From assembly GCF_013607875.1 (NCBI RefSeq), contig NZ_VDES01000002.1:1370297-1434296 (forward strand): a DNA stretch of 64,000 nt, written 5' to 3'. This stretch comes from Blastomonas ursincola (GTDB taxonomy: Bacteria; Pseudomonadota; Alphaproteobacteria; Sphingomonadales; Sphingomonadaceae). The position numbers and the translations under genes were made by a program. Shown piece by piece: positions 55,492 through 64,000 of this stretch. How positions within the stretch are numbered: the first letter of the stretch is position 1; every line of letters starts with the position of its first letter. Below the pieces are notes generated by a model that saw only the letters and a program-made list of their open reading frames with translations, made no database searches and was not told the DNA's origin.

Positions 55492-56541
55492 TCACCGGAC
55501 GACAGAGACTTCCGCGACCCAGACGCGCGGCCAGTCCCATGCGCCGCGGCAATCGTCCATTTCATGGCGCTCGGATAGCCTGAACTGCTCGCCGTCCCAG
55601 GCATAGCTGTTCGCCGTGCCGCAATCGCCGAGGCCGCGACCCTTGGCGAATTCGGAGAGGGTGCCGGTCGCGGGATCGAAACTGGCATTGACCACCTGTG
55701 CGACCTGTTCCTCGTCGCCCCAGCCGGTTTCGCCGTCGAACTTCGCGTTGCGGAAGGTCCAGCGGGCATCGGGGTCTTCCATCGGGCGCTCGGCGATCAT
55801 CACCACCGATCCGAAATTATATGCACCCGAATCGCAGGCGATCAGCACCAGCGCCAGATCCTTGCCGTTATGCTGGCCGAGCGGCTCGACGCTGTCCTCG
55901 GCACCCTCCATCCGGAACTCGCAGCCGCTATCGGCGACCACCTTGGGATAGGCCTTGAGATCGGGCAGCTCGATCAGGCTGGTCGCGGCGCGCGCGGTCA
56001 ATTGCGGCGTTTCGGGCGGCTGCGCGGTATCGGGCTTCGCGCCAGTGGCGACGATCGCGCCCGAAGTGCCGGCGCGCTGCTGAATCGCATCGATATAGCG
56101 CAGCGCTGCCGACGATCCGGCGAGCGAGATCGGGATCGCGGAGCCGTCCGAGAGCACCACCCTGGCGCTCTTGCCATTGGCGAGGCCGCGCGCAATCGCC
56201 ATCGACTGCGCCTCGTCGAGCCAGGTGTCGCCTTCGCTGTCGGGCGTGCCCGAGTGCGGCTTGCCGTCATCGATTACCAGCCGAGCCGGCCCTTTGGCCT
56301 GCTCTTCGTGCGGGGTGAGCTCGATGCGGAACGGTGCATCTGGGCCGCCCTCGCGGCGGATGCGCACGACCTGCGCCGTGAACAGCTCGGATGCATCGTC
56401 GGACAGCGTTCCCGCTTCGCATGACCAGATATTGTCGCAGGCGACATACCAGTCCTTGAAGATCTTCACCTCGCCGGGAACGGGACCAGTGGGGGAGGCG
56501 GCGGCGGCGGCGGCGGCAAGCAGCAGAAACGGGCTGAACAT
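55492..56541 (-). CDS. DUF1176 family periplasmic protein
   Basis: Protein of 349 residues with a signal peptide ([12 protein letters not shown]). The mature part starts with [18 protein letters not shown], the segment that marks DUF1176, and has five Cys, probably in disulfides ([34 protein letters not shown]). The DUF1176 segment shares the KDWxxxCD pattern with InvB-like proteins. Role unknown. It faces the GNAT gene. Confidence 0.85.
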   Translation of the reverse strand: MFSPFLLLAAAAAAASPTGPVPGEVKIFKDWYVACDNIWSCEAGTLSDDASELFTAQVVRIRREGGPDAPFRIELTPHEEQAKGPARLVIDDGKPHSGTPDSEGDTWLDEAQSMAIARGLANGKSARVVLSDGSAIPISLAGSSAALRYIDAIQQRAGTSGAIVATGAKPDTAQPPETPQLTARAATSLIELPDLKAYPKVVADSGCEFRMEGAEDSVEPLGQHNGKDLALVLIACDSGAYNFGSVVMIAERPMEDPDARWTFRNAKFDGETGWGDEEQVAQVVNASFDPATGTLSEFAKGRGLGDCGTANSYAWDGEQFRLSERHEMDDCRGAWDWPRVWVAEVSVVR

Positions 56542-56629
56542 CTTGGAATTATCGCTCCTAGCAAGACTCGCGGTCTTCGGTTATGCGCCCCGCCTATCCG
56601 ATTCCGGCAACAGCAGAAAGAGGCGCAAC

Positions 56630-57499
56630 ATGGATAAAGTGGCAGTCATCGGCGCAGGCCAGATGGGCGCAGGGATTGCGCAGGTCAGCGCCCAGGCGGG
56701 CTACCATGTGTTTCTCTCCGATGTGTCGCTCGATCTGGCGGAAAAGGGCAAGGCGGGCATCGGCAAGCAGCTGGCGCGTGCGGTCGACAAGGGCAAGCTC
56801 GACGCTGCCGAAGCCGACGCGGTGCTGGGCCGCATCCAGCCGGTTGGCGATTATGCCCCGATGGCCGAGGCAGGCCTTGTCATCGAGGCGGCGACCGAGC
56901 GCGAGGACATCAAGCGCGCGATCTTCGAGGCCGTCGGCAAGGTGCTCGGCCCGCAAGCGATCCTGGCGAGCAACACCTCGTCGATCCCGATCACCCGCAT
57001 GGCCGCCGCCAGCCCCGATGCGGCGCGCTTTGTCGGCGTGCATTTCTTCAACCCGGTACCTGTCATGGGGCTGATCGAGCTGATCCGCGGGCTGGCTACT
57101 TCGGACGCCACGGTCGATGCGGTGCGCGGCTATGCGGAGCGGATCGGCAAGCGCGTGGTCCAGGCCAATGATGCGCCGGGCTTCATCGTCAACCGCATCC
57201 TGCTGCCGATGCTCAACGAGGCGTGCTTCGCGCTGGGCGAGGGCGTGGCGACGATTGAGGACATCGACGCGGCGGTGCAGCTGGGGCTCAACCACCCGAT
57301 GGGGCCGCTGACGCTGGCCGATTTCATCGGGCTCGACACCTGCCTCAGCATCACTCAGGTGCTGCACAGCACCACCGGCGATCCCAAGTTCCGCCCCGCG
57401 CCGCTGCTGGTCAAATATGTCGAGGCCGGCTGGCTGGGCCGCAAGACGAAGCGCGGCTTCTACGACTATTCGGGCGAGACCCCGGTTCCGACACGCTGA
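56630..57499 (+). CDS. 3-hydroxybutyryl-CoA/3-hydroxyacyl-CoA dehydrogenase
   Basis: NAD-dependent enzyme of 289 residues. [18 protein letters not shown] is the Rossmann loop; the catalytic His-Glu pair is in [12 protein letters not shown] and [24 protein letters not shown] is the C-terminal dimer motif. Length and the final YDY match single-domain HBD/PaaH-like enzymes of fatty-acid, PHB or butanoate metabolism. AGAAAGAGG precedes the ATG. Confidence 0.92.
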   Translation: MDKVAVIGAGQMGAGIAQVSAQAGYHVFLSDVSLDLAEKGKAGIGKQLARAVDKGKLDAAEADAVLGRIQPVGDYAPMAEAGLVIEAATEREDIKRAIFEAVGKVLGPQAILASNTSSIPITRMAAASPDAARFVGVHFFNPVPVMGLIELIRGLATSDATVDAVRGYAERIGKRVVQANDAPGFIVNRILLPMLNEACFALGEGVATIEDIDAAVQLGLNHPMGPLTLADFIGLDTCLSITQVLHSTTGDPKFRPAPLLVKYVEAGWLGRKTKRGFYDYSGETPVPTR

Positions 57500-57579
57500 C
57501 TGTCAACATTTGCTGACAGCCCCGCCGCTTTGCGGTACATTGGGGCTGGAGGCCAGCTGCAAGAACCCGGAGACCTTTG

Positions 57580-58245
57580 ATGACCGCCCACAAGCTCAAG
57601 ATCGATATCGTGTCGGACGTGGTCTGTCCCTGGTGCATCATCGGCTACAAGCAGCTCGAAAAGGCGCTGGACCTTGTGGGCGACGAGGTCGAGGCGGAGA
57701 TCACCTGGCACCCGTTCGAGCTCAACCCCAAGATGGCGCCCGAGGGCGAGGCGATTTCCGAGCATGTCGCGCGCAAGTACGGCGCGACGCCGCAGCAGAG
57801 CGCGAGCAACCGCCAGCGGCTGACCGATCTGGGCGACCGGCTGGGCTTCGGCTTTCATTATGGCCCGGACATGCGCATCTACAACACGTTCAAGGCGCAC
57901 CAGCTGCTCACCTGGGCGGGCGACACCTATGGCAGCGCGGCGCAGACCCGGCTCAAGCTGGCGCTGTTTTCAGCCTATTTCCAGGCGAACCGCGATGTCA
58001 GCGACGAGGAGGTGCTGCTGTCGATCGTCGCCGAAGCGGGGCTCGATGCGGACGAGGGCCGCGCGGTGCTCAACGATCCCGACAACGAGGCGGAGGTCCG
58101 CGCGCATCTCGACCACTGGATCGAACAGGGTATCAGCGGCGTGCCAGCGATCATCTTCGACGGCAAGTACCTGGTTCCCGGCGCGCAGGAGGCCGAAACC
58201 TTCGTCAACGTGATCCGCAAGGTCCGGGAGAAGGCGCTGGCGTGA
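57580..58245 (+). CDS. DsbA-family oxidoreductase, FrnE-like
   Basis: Thioredoxin-fold protein of 221 residues without signal peptide, so cytoplasmic. The active site is CPWC in SDVVCPWCIIG. The helical insertion (about 45-150, FKAHQLLTWAG) and the GVPAIIFDGKYLVPGA cis-Pro segment are as in FrnE. GGAGA precedes the ATG; the TTG one codon before is not needed. It follows the dehydrogenase by 80 bases and may be in the same unit. Confidence 0.9.
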   Translation: MTAHKLKIDIVSDVVCPWCIIGYKQLEKALDLVGDEVEAEITWHPFELNPKMAPEGEAISEHVARKYGATPQQSASNRQRLTDLGDRLGFGFHYGPDMRIYNTFKAHQLLTWAGDTYGSAAQTRLKLALFSAYFQANRDVSDEEVLLSIVAEAGLDADEGRAVLNDPDNEAEVRAHLDHWIEQGISGVPAIIFDGKYLVPGAQEAETFVNVIRKVREKALA

Positions 58246-58254
58246 TACATTCCG

Positions 58255-58501
58255 CCTCTCCTTCGATGGGAGAGGCAGTGAGACTTGCCAGCTTGCTGGC
58301 TAGTCGCAGCGGTGAGGGTGTTGGTGCGTTCTGGCACCTGAGCATGATCCGGAAACGCCACCCCCACCCAACCCTCCCCCATCAAGGGGGAGGGCTTTTC
58401 GTTTGCGCATCATTTCACGTCATTCCCGCGAATGCGGGAATCCCGCGTTACTTGGGCTTTTGCCAGTTAAAGCGGGACCCCCGCGTACGCGGGGGTGACG
58501 G
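58255..58501. repeat. Cluster of intergenic palindromes
   Basis: Contains a GGGAGAGGC block with an inverted CCTCCCCC/GGGGGAGG pair (about 58375-58395), and then two copies of the CCCGCGAATGCGGG type element (58418-58448 and 58472-58501, the second as CCCCCGCGTACGCGGGGG). It separates the FrnE-like gene from the convergent DUF1489 gene. Confidence 0.65.
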
Positions 58502-58523
58502 GAAATGCAGAGCTTCGCAGCCC

Positions 58524-58925
58524 CTAGACGAGCCCCAGCCGCGCCAGTTCGCCGAGCATTTCCGCTGGCATCGCCTCGGCCTCGCTCATGCCCTCGCCGA
58601 GGTCCGCAGGCGCGTCGGCGGCTTCGAGATAGCGCCAGCCCTGGTGCGCGCGGCGGGGGATGGATTGCACCGCGATCAGCCGCGGTTCGATGCGGATCCA
58701 GATGCGGCCCTGGCCATTGTCCATGAACCCGATCAGCGGGCTGCGGCCGACGATCGCGCGGTTGTGAATCCAGTAGAGCGAGCCCCCGACCATTTCCTCG
58801 TGCCTTTTGGGCAGATAGCGCGTGGTCAGCCGCGCCTCGCCGATCGACGCATGGCTCTCGATCCACTGGCGCAGCGAGCCCACGCTGGTCGCGCCGAACG
58901 CGATCTTGGTCATCGACAGCGGCAT
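58524..58925 (-). CDS. DUF1489 family protein
   Basis: Protein of 133 residues: MTKIAFGATSVGSLRQWIES at the start, TTRYLPKRHEEMVGGSLYWI in the middle and IRIEPRLIAVQ later are the conserved DUF1489 blocks found in alphaproteobacteria. Its ATG overlaps the mgtE stop (TAATG at 58923-58927), so the two genes are translated in tandem. No function is known. Confidence 0.88.
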   Translation of the reverse strand: MPLSMTKIAFGATSVGSLRQWIESHASIGEARLTTRYLPKRHEEMVGGSLYWIHNRAIVGRSPLIGFMDNGQGRIWIRIEPRLIAVQSIPRRAHQGWRYLEAADAPADLGEGMSEAEAMPAEMLGELARLGLV

Positions 58926-60352
58926 TACAGGCTCACAAGGCCACTCGCGACGGCGAGGCCCAGAAACGCGAGAAAGCCCATCGAATCGGTGGTCATGGTA
59001 ACGAAGATCGAGCTTGCCACTGCCGGGTCCTGATCGAGCTTTTCCAGCACCACCGGGATGACCACCCCGGCGAGCCCCGCGAGCAGGATGTTGGTCTGCA
59101 TCGCGGCAGCGATGACCAGCCCCAGATGCGCGTCATGGAACCACAAGGCGGTCGCGGTGCCGGCGATCAGCGCGATGGTCGCGCCGTTGAGCATGGCGAT
59201 GCGCATCTCGCGCAGGATCGCGCGGCGGGTGTTCGATTCGGTGAGCTGGTTGGTGGCGAGTGCGCGCACGGTCACCGCCAGCGTCTGCGTGCCCGCATTG
59301 CCGCCGACGCCCGCGACGATCGGCATCAGCACCGCGAGCGCCACCATCTGCTCGATCGCGCCGCCGAAAAAGCCGATGACGCTCGAAGCGACCAGCGCGG
59401 TGCCCAGATTCGCGATCAGCCAGCGCACGCGCGTCCTGTAGGTCTCGCGCACCGGCTCGTTGATGTCGCCGTCGCCCGCGCCCGACAGGCGGAAAATGTC
59501 CTCGCCCGCCTCTTCCTGGACGATGTGGATGATGTCGTCGACGGTGATCTGGCCGACCAGCCGACCAGCGCCATCGACCACGGCGGCGGAGATCAGCGCA
59601 TATTTCTGGAAGCGCAGCGCGACCTCTTCCTGGTCCATGTCGGTCGGGATCAGCGTCTGGTCGCGCTTCATCACATCGGCAAGCGCGATATGGCGCGGGG
59701 TGCGCAGGATCCAGCTCAGCTGGCAGGTGCCGACCGGGCGATGCTGCGGATCGACGATGAAGATTTCCCAGAACTCGGTGGTGAGGTCGCTGTTTTCGCG
59801 CAGATAATCGATCAGCTGGCCGACATTCATGTGCTCAGGGACAGCGACCAGATCGCGCTGCATCAGGCGGCCGGCGGATTCCTCGGGGAAGGAGAGCGCA
59901 TCGACGATCGCGGCGCGATCCGCGGGTTCCAGCTCGGCCAGAACCGCGCGCTGGTCCTCCTCCTCCATCTCCTCGATGATCGCGACGGCATCGTCGGTCT
60001 CGAGCTGGCCGGCGAGCTCCGCCACCTGCGCGGCGGGCAGCGCGTCGATCACATCATCGCGGACATAGTCGTTGAGCTCGGTGAGCACGTCCGCGCCGAG
60101 CAGGTCGGTGATCGCGCGGGCGAGGGGGCCGCGATAGTCGCGCTCGACCAGCTCGAAAAGGTCGGCAATGTCGGCGGGGTGGAGCGGCTCGACCAGGTCA
60201 TAGGCCGCCTCGTCATCGCCCGCGTCGAGCGCTTCGCACACCTGGTCGACAAAGCCGGGCAGCAGGCGGTTGTCCTCGTCCAGGCTGGTGCTGGCGTCAG
60301 CCGGTTCAGCGAGGTCGGGCTCACGGAGAGGCGCGTCGGTCGGGTCGGTCAT
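58925..60352 (-). CDS. mgtE: Magnesium transporter MgtE
   Basis: Inner-membrane magnesium channel of 475 residues. The order is: acidic leader, N-domain (about 40-150, LHPADIADLFELV), two CBS modules (about 160-275), a plug helix and five membrane segments (from about 305). The channel Asp is in TMTTDSMGFLAFLGLA. GGAG precedes the ATG at 60352. The N-domain and CBS modules close the pore at high magnesium. It is coupled to the DUF1489 gene. Confidence 0.95.
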   Translation of the reverse strand: MTDPTDAPLREPDLAEPADASTSLDEDNRLLPGFVDQVCEALDAGDDEAAYDLVEPLHPADIADLFELVERDYRGPLARAITDLLGADVLTELNDYVRDDVIDALPAAQVAELAGQLETDDAVAIIEEMEEEDQRAVLAELEPADRAAIVDALSFPEESAGRLMQRDLVAVPEHMNVGQLIDYLRENSDLTTEFWEIFIVDPQHRPVGTCQLSWILRTPRHIALADVMKRDQTLIPTDMDQEEVALRFQKYALISAAVVDGAGRLVGQITVDDIIHIVQEEAGEDIFRLSGAGDGDINEPVRETYRTRVRWLIANLGTALVASSVIGFFGGAIEQMVALAVLMPIVAGVGGNAGTQTLAVTVRALATNQLTESNTRRAILREMRIAMLNGATIALIAGTATALWFHDAHLGLVIAAAMQTNILLAGLAGVVIPVVLEKLDQDPAVASSIFVTMTTDSMGFLAFLGLAVASGLVSL

Positions 60353-60530
60353 GGCCTGCTCCTGTCTGCGGGGTGGATGGGGAACGCGCGGGGACGCCGC
60401 AACGTTTCGCGTGTTTGGCGCTTCGCACCTGCAAAAGCAATCCCGATCGGGCGCGTCGGCCAAGGGGTGACATTCGCATGGCGGCCGCTATATCGGCGGC
60501 ACCCATTTCTCCGGCCGCAAAGGACCTATC

Positions 60531-60983
60531 ATGACCGCCGAAACGCTTACCTTTCACATCCAGGATGGCGGCGACATCGTCATCAAGCTGCGCCCCGACC
60601 TGGCGCCCAACCATGTCGCGCGCATCGTCGAACTGGCGCAGGAAGGCTTTTACGACGGCGTGAAGTTCCACCGCGTCATCGCCGGCTTCATGGCGCAGGG
60701 CGGCTGCCCCAACGGCACCGGCACTGGCGGTTCGAAGAAGCCCGACCTCAAACAGGAATTCAACGACGAGCCGCATGTCGAGGGCGTGTGCTCTATGGCG
60801 CGCACGATGGATCCGAACAGCGCCAACAGCCAGTTCTTCATCTGCCTCGACGATGCGCGCTTCCTCGATCGCCAGTACACCGTCTGGGGCCAGGTGATCG
60901 AAGGCATGGAGCATGTCCACGCTCTGCCCAAGGGCGAACCGCCCGCCAAGCCCGGCGTGATCGCCTCGGCGACGGTGGCCTGA
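60531..60983 (+). CDS. Peptidyl-prolyl cis-trans isomerase, cyclophilin type
   Basis: Cytoplasmic PPIase of 150 residues, without signal peptide. VKFHRVIAGFMAQGG has the catalytic Arg and hydrophobic pocket, MARTMDPNSANSQFFICLDD follows, and TVWGQVIEGMEHVHAL ends the domain. AAAGGA precedes the ATG. It catalyses prolyl isomerisation in folding. It is divergent from mgtE. Confidence 0.95.
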   Translation: MTAETLTFHIQDGGDIVIKLRPDLAPNHVARIVELAQEGFYDGVKFHRVIAGFMAQGGCPNGTGTGGSKKPDLKQEFNDEPHVEGVCSMARTMDPNSANSQFFICLDDARFLDRQYTVWGQVIEGMEHVHALPKGEPPAKPGVIASATVA

Positions 60984-61002
60984 TCTCATACTACTAAATC
61001 CT

Positions 61003-61137
61003 CCCCCACGGGGGAGGTGGCAGCGCGCAGCGCTGACGGAGGGGAAGCGTTCGGGCGAATGCCTTGAGCAGGAATGTGATTACGCTTCCCCTCCACCACC
61101 CGCTTCGCGGGCGGTCCCCCTCCCCTTGCAGGGGAGG
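61003..61137. repeat. CCTCCCC/GGGGAGG palindromes between convergent genes
   Basis: CCTCCCCCACGGGGGAGG at about 61003-61020 and a related CTCCCCTTGCAGGGGAGG pair at about 61120-61137, with GCGCGCAGCGCTGAC and ACCCGCTTCGCGGG in between. They separate the cyclophilin gene and the convergent LysR gene. Confidence 0.6.
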
Positions 61138-61146
61138 ACTTCCGCT

Positions 61147-62031
61147 TCAGATATTCGCTTCGACCAGCCAGTCGTGGAACAGCCGCACGGCGCGCGTCTC
61201 GAGCGCGCGGGGCTTGCAGACGAACCAGTAGCTGTACGGGCTCTCGACACGGACGTCGAACAGCTTGGTGAGGCGTTCATCGCCCGAACGGGTGAGGTGG
61301 TCGTCGTGCATGATCGCAATGCCCAGCCCCTGTGCGGCGGCTTCGAGCATCAGCGGGCCGCTGTCGATATGGTCGATCGATTGCGGGTGCAGGTCCGTAA
61401 GGCCAAGCGCCTGTTTCCACGCATCGAACGAATGCGCCATCTCGTTGTGCACGAGGATGGTCTGGCGGTTGAGCGTTGCCAGATCGGGGCGCGGGCCGAT
61501 GCTTTCGACCAGCTCGCGCGAGGCAATGGCGTAGACATAGTTGCGGTCGAGCCGTACCGAATGCAGCGCAGGATCGGGATGTTCGGCCAGGATGATCGCC
61601 GCGTCGAGCGTGTCGCCCAGCCGCGCTTCGGCATGGCCCGATGTGTCCACGTCGATATGCAGCATCGGATAGAGCCGCCGCAATTCGCCCAGCCGGGGAA
61701 CAAGCCGCTGGCTTCCGAACAGCGGCAGCATGCCCAGCCGCAGCCTGAGAACCCGGCTGTCGTCCATATGCGCGGCGACGGCATCGGCCAGCGCGTCGAT
61801 CGCGGGCGCGACACTTGCATAGAGCGCTTCGCCAGCCTCGTTGAGCTTCAGCTGCTGGTTGTGGCGCTTGAACAGCTTCTTGCCGACGAAATCCTCCAGC
61901 CCGCCGATGCGGCGGCTGAGCGCGGAAGGCGAAAGTGCGAGCTCGCTCGCCGCCGCCTTGGCCGAGCCAAGCCGCGCCACGCGCAGAAATGCTTCTAGGG
62001 AACGCAGGGGAGGGAGACGTCGCATGGCCAT
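61147..62031 (-). CDS. LysR-family transcriptional regulator, GcvA-like
   Basis: Regulator of 294 residues. The winged helix-turn-helix (LRSLEAFLRVARLGSAKAAA, ELALSPSALSRRIGGLED) occupies residues 8-65, then a linker helix and the two-part effector-binding domain with MLEAAAQGLGIAIMHD near residue 220. The AmpR/GcvA-type start PPLRSLEAFLRVAR fits. Its promoter region contains several TTGCA/TGCAA half-sites and faces the candidate small RNA, which are possible targets. No metabolic gene is adjacent. Confidence 0.9.
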   Translation of the reverse strand: MAMRRLPPLRSLEAFLRVARLGSAKAAASELALSPSALSRRIGGLEDFVGKKLFKRHNQQLKLNEAGEALYASVAPAIDALADAVAAHMDDSRVLRLRLGMLPLFGSQRLVPRLGELRRLYPMLHIDVDTSGHAEARLGDTLDAAIILAEHPDPALHSVRLDRNYVYAIASRELVESIGPRPDLATLNRQTILVHNEMAHSFDAWKQALGLTDLHPQSIDHIDSGPLMLEAAAQGLGIAIMHDDHLTRSGDERLTKLFDVRVESPYSYWFVCKPRALETRAVRLFHDWLVEANI

Positions 62032-62129
62032 GTGTCGCGCATTATTGCAGTGCAGCGGAAATGTGCAATTGCAAATATGGACGGACTGCGGTTTTACGCG
62101 ACCTCAGTTGCATCCTTTGCAACTCAAAT

Positions 62130-62240
62130 CAATCTTTTCGCACTTGCACAATAAGGGCTCCTGACCCATATTGATCATGCCTTTCAGGCATCCTCTCCTA
62201 AAAACTTTATCGGGTCAGCCTTCGGGCTGGCCCTTTTTTT
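62130..62240 (+). ncRNA. Candidate small regulatory RNA with anti-Shine-Dalgarno loop
   Basis: The 3' end is fixed by the terminator at 62212-62240; the 5' end is a guess because no clear promoter hexamers were found. In order: hairpin ATGCCT-TTC-AGGCAT (62177-62191), single-stranded CCTCTCCT (62192-62199), an A-rich spacer, and the terminator hairpin with a TTCG loop. Alphaproteobacterial small RNAs often expose such C/U-rich anti-Shine-Dalgarno stretches between hairpins. No upstream coding gene on this strand accounts for the terminator. Confidence 0.45.
62212..62240 (+). terminator. Rho-independent terminator without an upstream gene
   Basis: Arms GGGTCAGCC and GGCTGGCCC (62212-62220, 62225-62233, one G-T pair) around a TTCG loop are followed by TTTTTTT. 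No plus-strand coding gene ends before it, which is the main evidence for the small RNA. Confidence 0.8.
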
Positions 62241-62430
62241 GTGTCTGGATGGCCTGTGGCCGCAGCCTCTAACCCAGCCGATCGGGCTTGGCAAATCCTT
62301 TGATTTCCGGGGGTTTTTTTGCAGTTGCGAAGAGATGGCGCCGCAAAGGATTGCAGTCGCTCTAGGTAAGCGGTGTCATATGCGCTGACCGGCAAGTGAC
62401 GCCCATGGTATCCGAATCACGATTCGCGAA

Positions 62431-62856
62431 TCACAAGGTGATGGTGCGCGTCGCCGGATGGTGCTTGTCGAGATGTTTGCGGATGATCTTCAGGTTGCGC
62501 GTGTTCGAACGCCAGAAGAAGTCGAACGCATCACCCACCAGCGGTACCGCGCCGATCAGGCTGTCGAAACCGACATTGGCCGCCATCCGCGCGAGCTGGA
62601 ATTTCGACATGCCCAGGTTGCGCGCTTCCCAGACGATGTACAGCCCCATCGCGCCGGTGATCACGTCGCCGAGCACAGGGACGAGGCCGAGCACGAAATC
62701 GAGCCCCACCTTGCGATTGACGCCGGGCAGCGTGAAGCTGCGCTCCAGCATCATTTCCAGCATCTCGACGCGCTGGCGGATCGCCTGCGGATCGTTCGAC
62801 AGCGCGGGCATCGCCGCGCGCAGCTGTTCCATCTGTTCAGGCCGGATCGTCTTCAT
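62431..62856 (-). CDS. DUF4112 family small membrane protein
   Basis: Protein of 141 residues. The segment LPGVNRKVGLDFVLGLVPVLGDVITGAMGLYIVWEARNLG and a second VPLVGDAFDFFWRSNTRNLKI define DUF4112, with two hydrophobic segments separated by a LARMAANVGFDSLIGAVP loop. GGAGGTGAAAG before the ATG is a strong ribosome site. Role unknown. It is followed by no gene on this strand but is preceded by the solute-binding protein gene 28 bases away. Confidence 0.88.
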   Translation of the reverse strand: MKTIRPEQMEQLRAAMPALSNDPQAIRQRVEMLEMMLERSFTLPGVNRKVGLDFVLGLVPVLGDVITGAMGLYIVWEARNLGMSKFQLARMAANVGFDSLIGAVPLVGDAFDFFWRSNTRNLKIIRKHLDKHHPATRTITL

Positions 62857-62883
62857 CTTTCACCTCCGCACCCCTTGCGCCTG

Positions 62884-64000
62884 TTATCTGGGGATGACGA
62901 CCATGTCCGGCAAGGCGTGCCAGCCATCGGCGGTGATGGCAAAGCCGGGGACATTGCCGCGCACCAGCGAATAGCGGATCGGCGTGCCCAGTGGGATGAA
63001 GATATTGGCCGAGGTGATCGCGACCTCGGCTTCGGCCATCTTGGCCATGCGCACCGCAGGATCGACCGCCCGCCGGGCCTGGGCGAGCAGCACATCGCCT
63101 TCCTCGTTGCACAGCGGGCGCACCGCGCAGGCGAGCTGGTTGAGGAACCAGCCGGGCTGGCGATAATGCGCAACCTCGTCGATCAGCCGCAGATCGGCCG
63201 CCGCGTCTGGCGCCACCAGCCGCGCATCGAGCCCGATCGTCTGAAGGTCGCGCCGGATGCGGCCGAACACCAGCCGCGACCCCGGGCCGCGCGGCATGGC
63301 GATACGCAGCACCGGCAGCGTTTCATTGGCCTGCCGCCAGCGCACGATGCGCCCGCGCGCTAGATCGCGCCGCGCCTCGATGGTGAGGTCGGTCCAGCGG
63401 TCGCCGATCAGCGGCTGATAGCGTTCGAGCCCCAGCGGCACGATCCGTGCGGTCACCTGCCACTGGCCGATGCCCAGCGGCGTCATCAGCGCCTCGCGAT
63501 CAATCGCCAGCGCAATCGCCTCGCGATTGGCGGGGTCACCCAGAAAACCCTTGCCGTTGACCACGAGCAGCCCGAACAGCCCGATGACCGGATCGGCGCG
63601 CACGTCATTGTCGGAAATGCCCGCTGCGCTGAGATAGGGCAGATGCTCGAACCGCCCGCCGAGCACCATCGCGCTCTCGCCCATGGCAAAGCGCGCGATC
63701 GCCCTGGCAGCGCGTTCGGTGCGGACCTCGAGCGGGCGGACCATGCGCCGTGAATCCGGCCCCATGGAGTCGTCGACACGCTCGGTCAGCAATGTCCAAT
63801 AGGTCTGGCGATCCGCGGCCAGCGGCCCGGTGCCGCTGCCGTTGCGGCGGATGCCGAGCTCGGGTTGCGCCAGGATGCGCAGCAATTCAGGCTGGGGCGC
63901 GAGCAGCCGGATCTCGATCACCCGCCCAGTCATCGAACGGATGTCGCGCACCTCCGCCGTGTCGGCCCCGAGCGCGCTCTTTGCCTCGATCTGCAGACGC
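62884..64000 (-). CDS. ABC transporter family 5 solute-binding protein, N-terminus beyond the window
   Basis: The open frame runs to the right end without a start codon; a GTG at 63951 is internal. The visible 372 residues cover most of an OppA/DppA-type binding protein: RDIRSMTGRVIEIRLLAPQPELL is the domain I segment, LVVNGKGFLGDPANREAIALAIDREALM is the conserved helix region, and the end is ITADGWHALPDMVVIPR. It would deliver peptides or nickel-like ligands to an ABC importer. The import permease genes are not in the window. Confidence 0.85.
   Translation of the reverse strand, partial: RLQIEAKSALGADTAEVRDIRSMTGRVIEIRLLAPQPELLRILAQPELGIRRNGSGTGPLAADRQTYWTLLTERVDDSMGPDSRRMVRPLEVRTERAARAIARFAMGESAMVLGGRFEHLPYLSAAGISDNDVRADPVIGLFGLLVVNGKGFLGDPANREAIALAIDREALMTPLGIGQWQVTARIVPLGLERYQPLIGDRWTDLTIEARRDLARGRIVRWRQANETLPVLRIAMPRGPGSRLVFGRIRRDLQTIGLDARLVAPDAAADLRLIDEVAHYRQPGWFLNQLACAVRPLCNEEGDVLLAQARRAVDPAVRMAKMAEAEVAITSANIFIPLGTPIRYSLVRGNVPGFAITADGWHALPDMVVIPR

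Larger units (their letters stand above)
62032..62430. other. Intergenic region with TTGCA half-sites and a small RNA candidate
   Basis: There is no protein-like frame in this 399-base stretch. The LysR side has the palindrome TGCAATTGCA (62064-62073), GTTGCA with its inverted copy TGCAAC (62107-62123), and further TTGCA or TGCAC elements to about 62158. Beyond them lie a 6-bp hairpin, a CCTCTCCT stretch and a strong terminator (62212-62240). The last 150 bases before the DUF4112 stop look empty apart from a G-rich run at about 62310. Confidence 0.75.

Noticed and set aside
57417-59033. Plus-strand frame of 538 codons across the FrnE-like gene, repeats and DUF1489
   Set aside because: It crosses two real genes in another frame and a repeat cluster; no conserved domain.

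Overview
The window is ordinary, gene-dense, GC-rich chromosome from an alphaproteobacterium, most probably a member of the Sphingomonadales (Sphingomonas, Sphingopyxis or Novosphingobium type). This rests on the overall protein types (Coq7, bactofilin beside an M23 peptidase, DUF1489, DUF1176, DUF4112, sphingomonad-type small secreted proteins), on the intergenic palindromic repeats whose translation gives the AQPELVEG / GPSTSSG strings common in sphingomonads, and on a GANTC (CcrM-type) cluster. No rRNA, tRNA, CRISPR array, integrase or transposase was seen.

Layout. 1-4655: the 3' end of an ABC exporter operon (ATPase tail, two ABC-2 permeases) that runs directly into a TonB-dependent receptor. 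4627-15056, minus strand: a PH-domain pair (ydbS/ydbT type), a secreted protein, ctpA-dsbB-coq7, envC, rlmH, rsfS, nadD, a toxin-antitoxin pair coupled to nadD, and proA. 15213-19731, plus strand: M23 peptidase and bactofilin, a lipoprotein, a PDZ-like protein with a long acidic tail, a GNAT enzyme and a small acidic protein. 19732-21583: a non-coding stretch and a low-GC gene for a CBS-HEPN protein that looks acquired. 21584-25645: an aspartoacylase-like enzyme and the alpha operon rpsM-rpsK-rpoA-rplQ.

25674-33162: two secreted peptidases (S9 prolyl oligopeptidase, M28), guaB, rsmB and a TPR protein. 33185-36954: a nested REP cluster, mscS coupled to a metC-like gene, and sseA. 37222-44748: surE, an NlpD-like LysM/LytM lipoprotein, a potassium channel, then a divergent locus of SEL1-SPOR protein, ParA, ribbon-helix-helix protein and TPR-SPOR protein. 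45351-45728: a small GIY-YIG nuclease gene bracketed by a perfect 32-bp inverted REP repeat. 45910-52049: a GNAT enzyme, rpmA/rplU, lipoprotein, a triple-repeat secreted protein, a Gly/Cys-rich membrane protein, a 2OG-Fe(II) oxygenase, EVE and CsbD proteins. 52150-64000: a TPP enzyme with isoaspartyl peptidase, GNAT, DUF1176, 3-hydroxyacyl-CoA dehydrogenase, FrnE-like DsbA, DUF1489 with mgtE, cyclophilin, a LysR regulator facing a candidate small RNA, DUF4112, and a family 5 solute-binding protein running off the end.

Most genes are housekeeping. The parts most worth following up are the REP-bracketed GIY-YIG gene, the isolated CBS-HEPN protein, the exporter-TonB receptor operon, the TA module fused translationally to nadD, the GANTC cluster before the M23-bactofilin pair, and the ParA/RHH pair with a CtrA-like box. 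Coordinates and motifs were read by eye; no database search was run.
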